Positions 9,193 to 15,493 of a stretch of 15,493 nt of DNA are shown in pieces. The notes beneath the pieces were generated by a model. It ran no database searches, was not told where the DNA came from, and worked only from the letters and a program-made list of their open reading frames with translations. The stretch comes from Cylindrobasidium torrendii FP15055 ss-10. Taxonomy: Eukaryota > Basidiomycota > Agaricomycetes > Agaricales > Physalacriaceae. Within the stretch, counting starts at the first letter, position 1, and each line of letters begins with the position of its first letter. The position numbers and the translations under genes are program-made. The stretch lies in contig KN880851.1 of the NCBI GenBank assembly GCA_000934385.1, forward strand, positions 1 through 15,493, written 5' to 3'.

Positions 9193-10141
9193 CTATGATA
9201 AACTAGACTTGTTTGCATTATTGTATCGCTCTTGTACGACACATTCCGCCACTTCCCACATCTCGTCTTCGTCAACGAGCAGCCTTTCCTGTGTTGCAGT
9301 ATTGAAATGCCGTGAGTTCATCGTATTCGACAGTGTTATCAGCCGAGCTACCCCTGCTGAGCCGTTTGCCGCATACGAGCACACCAAAACAATGCGCATG
9401 TCCGTAAGCCCCTGCATCAGCCAATCTGCAGGACGACCATTCCAATAGTCTTCGTTCGTAAAGCGCACAACACATACCCGGAGAGTATCATTCTCATGCA
9501 CTCTCGAAAGGACCCGCCTGAGGTCCGATTCAGCGTCTCCAAATTCTGTCCCATGAACTAGGAAGGACAGATGGGTGAGATTCGGTGGTAGCGCTGCAAG
9601 TTCGGTGCGAAGACGATTTCCCCGCTCGCTCTGGATCCATCGACACGGAAGTACAATGGACATACGTCGTAGATTCGGGCAGTCCTTCAAGAGTGATAGG
9701 AAGAAAGGCGCGAATTCTGTGTACATTGTGTTCTCACACAGGTCTCGTTTGTCTGGCGACCATTTGAAGGCGTAAACAGAGCATGTCTCGATGAGCCGAG
9801 TGGTTTGGAGGATGCGTGTGTGTGCAGCGGGGTCAAGCTCGCGGAGACCACGAGGGATAAGACGTCCCGCGGCATCAGAACCTTTCTCGACAATGCAAAT
9901 GCGTCGGTAAAGAATAGGCTTTATCCTGTAAGGAACAATATCAGGAATATTCAAGCCCATAAAGGGAAAAACCTACTGACCAACTATGGAGTAGACGTGA
10001 TACGCGCAGAAGGGTGGCAGCAACAGAGGGACTTGTGATAGCGGCGATGATAGAGATGGAGTATACAATATCGATGGGAATGCCGTCAAATATCGGAGTG
10101 ATACAGAGACTTTGGCAAGGTGTGTCGTCCATGGCATGCAT
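9193..10141 (-). CDS. F-box-like protein, 294-297 aa, two exons
   Basis: Two exons, 10141-9981 and 9925-9193, joined across a 55-nt intron (GTCAGT donor, CTGAT branch point, TACAG acceptor). The N-terminal 65 residues have the pattern of degenerate agaric F-boxes: an IPIDIVYSI helix, then AATLLRVSRLLHSW fused by the splice to IKPILYRRICI, equivalent to the usual (V/L)SRxxxxWxxPxLYRxI. The remainder is a leucine-containing region with LKDCPNLRRMSIVLP and LPPNLTHLSFLV repeats, as in LRR-type substrate arms. F-box proteins are adaptors of SCF ubiquitin ligases; the target is unknown. The first ATG is at 10141; the second, at 10132, sits in better context (GCCATGG) and gives 294 aa. It is transcribed toward the SRRM1-like gene with about 150 bp between them, and divergently from the next F-box gene. 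The F-box is weak, so the call is moderate. Confidence 0.65.
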
Positions 10142-10729
10142 GACACCCCGAAGCCCACCGACGACTGTGATGGTATGAGAGCAAGCCCGGCAGTGCCACG
10201 TGAGGATCCGCAAGTACAGAACGTCGACCAAGGGCGTGACAATGGCAGTTATCAATTTTTTACATCTGCGTGGAAATTGGGATTGAGTACGGGGTCATTG
10301 CGTACTCGAAAAATCCTCCTCAGTTTGTCAACACAATGAAGTAAGCCTCAATCGAACTTCGAACTTAGCTTCCGATTCAGATTATTATTGATGCCTCCGT
10401 TCCATCTATTGGTAGAATAGGCTCACCTTGCAGGCTTTTCCGGAATTCCCTTGATTTTCTCCTTCCTGTTCGTATTACAGTGCTTACTCCAAGTGTACCA
10501 CGATGAGCCCGCACATCAACTCGAGCAGCCCCGTAGCTCTCAGGCTTTTCTAGTAGTTTGCAACAAGACAATACACCAGCAAGGCCATGGATACGCCGCT
10601 ACTGTAAGACGCACAAAATGGACCGCGAAGAATGAACCTGAAAGCTTCTCGATTTTTTTTTTGGTTCGGTATGCTGGTGTTATCTGAATCCGCCTCGATC
10701 ATCATCGGGACTCCTTGGAAGCCGCCATC
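10142..10729. promoter_or_regulatory. Shared upstream region between two divergent F-box-type genes
   Basis: About 590 bp separate the two starts and presumably hold both promoters. No clear TATA box stands out. TCGAACT is duplicated in tandem at 10352-10365. A T-rich run of about nine lies at 10653-10661, upstream of the plus-strand ATG. The open frames here on either strand lack support. Confidence 0.4.
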
Positions 10730-12067
10730 ATGGTCACAGTGCTCGATCTGCCAGACGACGTCCTTCAGCTCATTTTTCACGACGCATGTGCGGCGTATGT
10801 CGAGATTTGGTATGACTTCCTGCGCTGGCGCGATCCACGGCCCCAACGCCCCCCGCATCACGTCCTCTCGAGCGTCTGTTCGCGCTGGCATCATATCGTA
10901 CAAACGCGCGCGTCTCTATGGACATCCATCTACGTTTTTTTCAATACACAAACCATAGAATCTCGTTGGGCCTTTATCAAAAACAGCGTCTCCGAGGCGC
11001 TCGCCAAATCTCGCGACGCGCCCATCACGTTGCGCGTCTGGGGCACCGGATACGAGGTTCATCCCGAGCGTGCGGAGAACAATTCACTTCGCGGTATAAT
11101 GACTCTGCTAGCAGAGCATTCATCACGATGGAAATATTTCCGCTGGGACATGCAAGGAATAAACCTCTCCCCTGATGCATTCCTACCTACCAGTCTCCCT
11201 CTCCCAATACTCGAGGAGCTCCATCTCGCATGTTCCGCCGACTCCGATACAGACGTTCCCGACGCATTCAAGCACGTTCCTCGCCTGATGCGGCTCACCG
11301 CAATCAACGTCGCCAAAATCGACTTGTCTTGCAGTCAGCTCAAAACCATCACGCTCTCGTGCAAAAATGTGGACAACATATCGTCTATATCGAGGCAGCT
11401 ACACAATTACCCATTACTAGAGAGCATTCAATGCTTGTGGGTAACTAGTACACATCCAACCGACCTTGTACTATCCCACCCAAACGTTCGCGACCTATCC
11501 GTTCCCAGCTCGGACTGGCTAGATCAAGCATATCTACCTTCGCTTCAAACCCTCAACTGCCAACGGATTCCTCAACTGCAAGACCTCGCTTTTCTCGAAC
11601 GCTCCAAATGTGCTCTCGTGTCGCTGGTTATCGAGAATCTCACAGTTCCTCGGAAGAAGTCATTCCTCCCTTTCGCCCCGTTGTTTAGAGCGCTGCGCCA
11701 TTTGACTATGCGATGCCACATCCACGATATCGAGGATTTCATTGAAAATATCCTTGTCCCCGTTGCCGACATGGACGTTCTGCCTGTTCTCGAGACGGTG
11801 ACGGTGACTGTGTACCCCACTGTAATCCGACTCGGAACCGTGCGCCAGGACGCCCCTTCGATTTCCGACGAGCCTTGGACGTCGAAGGTGTTGATGGCGT
11901 ACAGAGAGTTCGTTCTCAGCCATCATCACTTGAGCTTGTTGCGCCTCACGTTTCATGCGGCCAAGGATCAGGCAGGTGTTGAGGAGACGAAAGCTTTTAG
12001 GGATCTCAAGGACTGCGAAAGGCTTAGACGAGGTTTCAAATTGGAGACGAAGATCCTACTCATATAG
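10730..12067 (+). CDS. F-box/LRR-type protein, 445 aa, intronless
   Basis: Single open frame from the ATG at 10730, in strong context (GCCGCCATCATGG), to TAG at 12065-12067. The frame extends upstream only to a TTG, so this ATG is the natural start. Residues about 3-70 form an agaric-type F-box: LDLPDDVLQLIFHDA, then VLSSVCSRWHHIVQTRASLW, then TSIYVFF, equivalent to LPxEhLxxIF...VCxxWRxhAhxTPxLWSxI. Downstream are irregular leucine-rich stretches (LPLPILEELHLAC, VPRLMRLTAINV, LKTITLSCKNV, YLPSLQTLNCQ, FRALRHLTMRC, LPVLETVTVTV), the usual substrate-binding half. It is probably an SCF ubiquitin-ligase adaptor of unknown target. No transmembrane segment or signal peptide is evident. Codon usage is rich in C at third positions, consistent with an expressed gene. 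These proteins form very large families in mushrooms. Confidence 0.85.
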   Translation: MVTVLDLPDDVLQLIFHDACAAYVEIWYDFLRWRDPRPQRPPHHVLSSVCSRWHHIVQTRASLWTSIYVFFNTQTIESRWAFIKNSVSEALAKSRDAPITLRVWGTGYEVHPERAENNSLRGIMTLLAEHSSRWKYFRWDMQGINLSPDAFLPTSLPLPILEELHLACSADSDTDVPDAFKHVPRLMRLTAINVAKIDLSCSQLKTITLSCKNVDNISSISRQLHNYPLLESIQCLWVTSTHPTDLVLSHPNVRDLSVPSSDWLDQAYLPSLQTLNCQRIPQLQDLAFLERSKCALVSLVIENLTVPRKKSFLPFAPLFRALRHLTMRCHIHDIEDFIENILVPVADMDVLPVLETVTVTVYPTVIRLGTVRQDAPSISDEPWTSKVLMAYREFVLSHHHLSLLRLTFHAAKDQAGVEETKAFRDLKDCERLRRGFKLETKILLI

Positions 12068-13161
12068 CGGTAGCTGGATTACTTTGGCTGAGGCGTTGAC
12101 CAATGAGAAATTGGAATATGTACTTTTGAAAGATTTCGAGATAGTCCATGGGCGCAATGGTCGCTCTGAATATTACAAAAGACAGTTATGGACTCACAGT
12201 GTTAGGGGCCATGCACTTCACACGCGATCACGTGATGTGAACTCAGGCGCGTTGAACCTGGCATGTGGTTTTACGTTCCAAGATGAACCGCCCCACACAC
12301 AGTAAGTTGAACGGCGAATTCATTACATACAGGCCGAGGTTACTTACGATGCATGATAGACGGGTATGTGTTGATATTTGGCTGCAACTTCCAGAGTCGC
12401 CGTATATAGCGTCCAAAAGCTTGACTTGCTGCTTCCATGTCCATAGATCGAGACTGCATACATCGCCCCGCACAAGATGGTTTCCATCTGGACTCGCGAG
12501 CAGGTCGACAATATGCCAGTCATTATGCCCGAAGATACGAGGGTGGGACAGGCCAGGCAGGACGCGCCGCCTGGCGCAGGATTACCCGCTTCCCGACTCG
12601 CCGCAGGATGCCAGTGTGTACCGCCCCGAGGTCAAAGAGACCTCGACGGTACTGGGCCTCTGGCGTGCTGGCTGTGCATGTCCACTGGAGAATGCCAGCA
12701 CCGAGCAGCTTTGGGAGGGCATCGCCAGGGATGGAAGGCATGTGATCATTATTTATCTTATTGTCGTTTTTGACCATTTCCGTAGCGTATCCCAGAGAGG
12801 GATGCGTCCCTGTCGATGCCAAGATGTGCGTCCATCCCTTTCCCATCCCACACCATTTCTGATCTTGCGTAGAGCCCGCAGGATGTCGATTGTGCGACTC
12901 CGTAAGTCGGGAGTGGAATCATCTTCGTCACGGGGCACCTATATCCACATCGAGAGAGATGGGACGACAACTGCATGCACAGGAATCAGGAATATTGCAT
13001 TGCTATGAGGGTCGCAGGTGTTGTAAGCCGTTTTGCTATTTCTGCACGATACTAGAGTGTATCGTGCGCGGTACAACAGTGTACCGTATTTGGTCAGCAT
13101 TCGCCGTTGACGTACGTTCCAATGCTGTCGCCACTAGACAAAGCTAAAGGCTCACATTCAC
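12068..13161. other. Gene-poor stretch with a coding-like but frame-broken segment
   Basis: About 1.1 kb downstream of the F-box gene. Near 12449-12560 the plus strand reads protein-like in one frame (IETAYIAPHKMVSIWTREQV, then DNMPVIMPEDTR). From about 12580 to 12745 a different frame looks coding (DYPLPDSPQDASVYRPEV, then LENASTEQLWEGIARDGR). I could not join them with a convincing intron. The minus strand over the same bases is also open (12523-12846). I recognise no family. This may be a gene remnant or an unsolved spliced gene. Two tandem hairpins follow at 13044-13086. Confidence 0.35.
13044..13086. repeat. Two back-to-back perfect hairpins
   Basis: The first has a 9-bp stem: GCACGATAC at 13044-13052, loop TAGAGT, GTATCGTGC at 13059-13067. 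One base later the second has a 6-bp stem: CGGTAC at 13069-13074, loop AACAGT, GTACCG at 13081-13086. Both stems are perfect and both loops are 6 nt. No run of T follows. They could be a structured RNA end, a mobile-element terminus or a protein-binding double palindrome. Confidence 0.85.
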
Positions 13162-13596
13162 CTAGGCATGGTCGGGGTCACCGCCGGACAGAGTCCGGGG
13201 TCTTCTTGCGGCCACTCCCCGCGAATAGCAACTAGGGAGTCCTAGTAGGCGCTGTGCTGTAGAGAAGCCACAGTCACTATTTTCAAGTCGTTGATGTATG
13301 CCTGTGATGCCTATGGCAGGACTGGATTGACACCGCCGGAGGGGCTTGCTTCTCTTGTGATGCTGGTTGGAAGCAGGGATTTGGTGACGCGTTCTGTTCC
13401 AATCGTTGACGCTGCAGCGCGCCGCGTGATGTGATCTTTCCGTTCTTCGGCGGATTTGCGCGCGCCGTTCATGCTCGTTCTTGGACATAATTTTTCGAAC
13501 CCCTGCTTTCTTCGGAAAGTGTAGATACATAGTTATAGCGGACTTACCTGTTATGGCATGAATGAATGTTTTCCTTGCCACACTATCCAAGTGCAT
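13162..13596 (-). CDS. Doubtful small spliced ORF, about 129 aa
   Basis: A good-looking 45-nt intron (13547-13503: GTAAGT donor, CTATAAC possible branch point, GCAG acceptor) lies in an open frame. The frame starts at 13596 (MHLDSVARKTFIHAITG) and continues as VRKIMSKNEHERRAQIRRR to a stop at 13162. The product is very basic and matches no family I know. An overlapping frame starting MNGARKSAEERKDHITRR looks at least as protein-like but lacks a compatible upstream exon. The intron is a multiple of three, so exon arithmetic gives no support. Listed because of the splice signals only. Confidence 0.2.
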   Translation of the reverse strand: MHLDSVARKTFIHAITGKSAITMYLHFPKKAGVRKIMSKNEHERRAQIRRRTERSHHAARCSVNDWNRTRHQIPASNQHHKRSKPLRRCQSSPAIGITGIHQRLENSDCGFSTAQRLLGLPSCYSRGVAARRPRTLSGGDPDHA

Positions 13597-14116
13597 TCAT
13601 TCGTGGTCATCAGCTGGAAGGCTGCTACTACACCTAGGAGGGAAATCCGCCCCAAGAATATAGACTCATTGTTACATCCTATATACACTGAAGATGTTGG
13701 AATGACAAATTAAATGTTCGGGAGATAGGACCAACGAAGTTTACCCTTCATCCCGCTTAACCTGGATTGCTCTGTACAGTGCGTAGCGCTCAACGTTATT
13801 GGCACTTAATAAATAAGGGCTCAACGAAGACTCGACATTGCTGCGAGAATACTGGTATAATACGGGTATGCTACAAGCAACGGTAGAACCTGAGGTACAA
13901 GTCTCAAGACGACTCCTACTATGCGTACTCTAATTATTGTAGGTAATGCTACACTCTACAACACTAGGCCGAGCGTCAAGGGAGACATCCGCAGCTGGCG
14001 CATTCGCGCGCGGGCGGCGATGCCTCCTAGCCCAGCAGAAGGGTGCCCTCGGACGAGGTAATGTTCTCGAATCCGGTATAAACGCAGACCATCGCGTGAA
14101 AGGTCGAAGACTGGCA
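13597..14116. other. Intergenic, AT-richer, no gene seen
   Basis: About 520 bp downstream of the minus-strand gene ending at 14117. It contains AATAAATAA near 13808 on the plus strand and generally lower GC. I see no ORF with support, no tRNA and no strong repeat. Confidence 0.5.
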
Positions 14117-15079
14117 TCAAACTACCCCCGTCATGCGAGCAACAGCCTGGGTCTTCGCTCCACGCACAGGCCTGCATGTCCTCGGAGGCTGAGCCGTTGC
14201 ATTCCTAGTGACGGGAGGTGGTTGAGTTGCACGTGCAAGCCGTGTGCGAACACGTTTAGCAGGCGGGGTCACAGGCGCGTCCGAGTCCGAATCGGTCTTG
14301 CGCTTGCGACTGTTGCGTAGGTCGGGCGAGGAGGCAGGACTGGAGCTCGAGGCTCTGGCTGCATGAGGATGATTGGTAGGGATGGATACCTTCCGTGCGC
14401 GTTTCAGCGGAAGCGATGAGTCAGACGGCTCGTGGTGGACCTTTCTTTTGCGAGATGGTGGAGTCGTGGGGCAGTGGATGATTTTCTTTTTTGTAGATGT
14501 TGACTGTTGTCGAGGCGGCCAGACCATATCCTCCCGTAGGCTTGCGAGGATAGCTACAGGATCGTTTCCCCACAGCCCGGATGGAAGCTGAGTGACTTGG
14601 TCGGCAGCGGCCACCGAAACCAGCGACGGATGCGCCGTGAGCAGGCGAAAACGGGGAAGGTCGCCGTAAGGGTGTTGGTGTATTGTGACTTTGCCGGTCA
14701 CTGGGTGCTTGAGGAAGATGTCTTTCTGGAATCTTGGGAGTATTCTAAGAGCGTATTCGCAGTCCTGTCGTAACTCTGGCGTCTGAGTACCAAGGACCCA
14801 TATGAGCACTTGTCTTGCCGACATAATAGCACGCACCTCATCGAAACGCCGACGATCAGCCATGGAGCAGTTAGCATTATGTCTGTAGAGATCTTGAAGA
14901 AGTGCGATGGTGTTGGGCGGGGGCCGAAAGGCCAGGGCAGAAAGTGCAAATGCTTGGGCAACAGGTTTTGATGTCACTGAAATTCAGGTCAGGCCGAGCA
15001 TAGGAGAGGAGTACGGTCGCGTACAATGCAAGAGGTTTATCGGCTGATCCATCTTTTCAAACATCTCCCCAATCTTCAT
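14117..15079 (-). CDS. Unrecognised nuclear-type protein, 304 aa, two exons
   Basis: Exons 15079-15025 and 14976-14117 are joined across a 48-nt intron (GTACGC donor, CCTGACC branch point, TTCAG acceptor), totalling 915 nt. The ATG at 15079 is preceded by an in-frame stop, so the start is well supported. The N-terminal 165 residues look like a folded helical domain with LTSKPVAQAFALSALAFRPP, ADRRRFDEVRAIMSARQVLI, YALRILPRFQKDIF, and HQHPYGDLPRFRLL followed by TAHPSL. The C-terminal half is disordered, rich in Ser/Pro/Arg/Lys, with three basic clusters typical of nuclear localisation signals (PSRKRKVHHE, LPLKRARKVS, NSRKRKTDSD followed by PPAKRVRTR) and an acidic SDSD spacer. No zinc finger, homeodomain, bZIP or AT-hook is evident. 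I infer a nuclear, possibly chromatin- or DNA-associated protein of a lineage-restricted family. Function unknown. Confidence 0.65.
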
Positions 15080-15493
15080 TCCGGCGGCGCCTTCGTGCGA
15101 ACGGAACTACCCCAACGTCAACTTCCAGCGCATTCCGGAGGCAGGAAAACAGGACGCACGGCAAGGATATGCCCAGGGTGAACAATTTTCTCCGCAGATG
15201 CGCTCGGGAAAAATGGAGAGAATGAGATGCAGTCCTCTGTGTAGATCGCGGGCATGGTCGTCGTGGTAAGAGGCAGAGATGTGGGAGGGTTGCGTCATTG
15301 CGGAACTCTTTCCCGAAAGTCCGCTCACGTGATTAGACATCTCGATCACTGGCTATCAGTGGCTATTGCGGTGCCGTGAAACGGGCAGCAACTTGGTTTC
15401 CGACCACCACGACCACCTTCGGGTGGTGCTATCGGACCTCTCTTTGGATGTCGCAGCGGCCAAAGTACCGCGGTGATCATTATTGGCGGGAGG
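15080..15493. other. Upstream region of the nuclear-type gene, to the window edge
   Basis: About 410 bp. The minus-strand open frame at 15107-15349 is separated from the gene at 15079 by an in-frame stop and shows no motif. A UUCG-loop hairpin at 15412-15427 is listed separately. Nothing else is recognised. Confidence 0.4.
15412..15427 (+). repeat. 6-bp hairpin with UUCG tetraloop
   Basis: ACCACC at 15412-15417, TTCG, then GGTGGT at 15422-15427. On the plus strand this is the exceptionally stable cUUCGg tetraloop with a perfect 6-bp stem. No T-run follows, so a terminator role is not indicated. It may belong to a transcript continuing beyond the window. Confidence 0.7.

Noticed and set aside
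10550..10903. Minus-strand open frame opposite the start of the plus-strand F-box gene
   Set aside because: It overlaps well-supported coding sequence on the other strand and its product resembles no protein family.
12265..13008. 247-codon plus-strand open frame read as one gene
   Set aside because: Only a short inner part looks coding; the rest is Arg/Ser/Cys-rich noise typical of open non-coding frames, and its start is not ATG-proximal to any promoter sign.
13490..13502. GGGTTCGAA on the minus strand resembling a tRNA T-loop
   Set aside because: The following bases do not complete the B box and no acceptor stem or anticodon arm can be drawn.
13956..14177. Minus-strand open frame overlapping the end of the nuclear-type gene
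   Set aside because: It is in a different frame from the supported C-terminus, which already has its own stop; no splice linking it was needed.

Overview
The window looks like nuclear DNA of a filamentous basidiomycete, most likely an Agaricomycete. Its genes are cut by many 44-60 nt introns with GTRNGT-type donors and CTNAC/CTGAC-type branch points. The protein families fit too: a fungal class P450 with agaric-type signatures, a seven-helix DUF6534-type membrane protein, F-box/LRR proteins and an SRRM1-like PWI/RS splicing factor. There are no operons; each gene appears to be its own transcription unit. All calls come from reading the sequence. Splice sites were placed by hand so that protein motifs join and total exon length is a multiple of three.

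Layout. 172-459 (minus): small CsbD-like gene whose conserved N-terminal half runs into a 19-bp inverted repeat. 1182-3201 (minus): complete cytochrome P450, 11 exons, 499 aa, all diagnostic motifs present. 4173-6192 (minus): DUF6534-like membrane protein split into about 18 exons, several only 12-17 nt long. 6193-7590: about 1.4 kb without a convincing gene, containing an 11-bp-period triple repeat. 7591-9041 (minus): SRRM1/SRm160-like splicing coactivator, 434 aa, with PWI, RGG and RS regions. 9193-10141 (minus) and 10730-12067 (plus): a divergent pair of F-box-type proteins. 12068-14116: gene-poor, with a coding-like but frame-broken segment, two tandem hairpins and a doubtful small spliced ORF. 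14117-15079 (minus): 304-aa protein with basic nuclear-localisation clusters and no recognised family. 15080-15493: upstream DNA with a UUCG-loop hairpin.

Function. The genes do not form an evident pathway. The P450 has no biosynthetic partner in view, so it is more likely a stand-alone detoxification or secondary-metabolism monooxygenase than part of a visible cluster. The SRRM1-like gene is housekeeping. The F-box proteins, the DUF6534 protein and the unknown nuclear protein belong to the expanded or lineage-restricted gene content typical of mushrooms. I did not find a clear new multi-gene system. The best leads are the hairpin inside the CsbD-like gene, the very fragmented DUF6534 gene with several in-frame splice solutions, the paired hairpins near 13050, and the unassigned nuclear protein.
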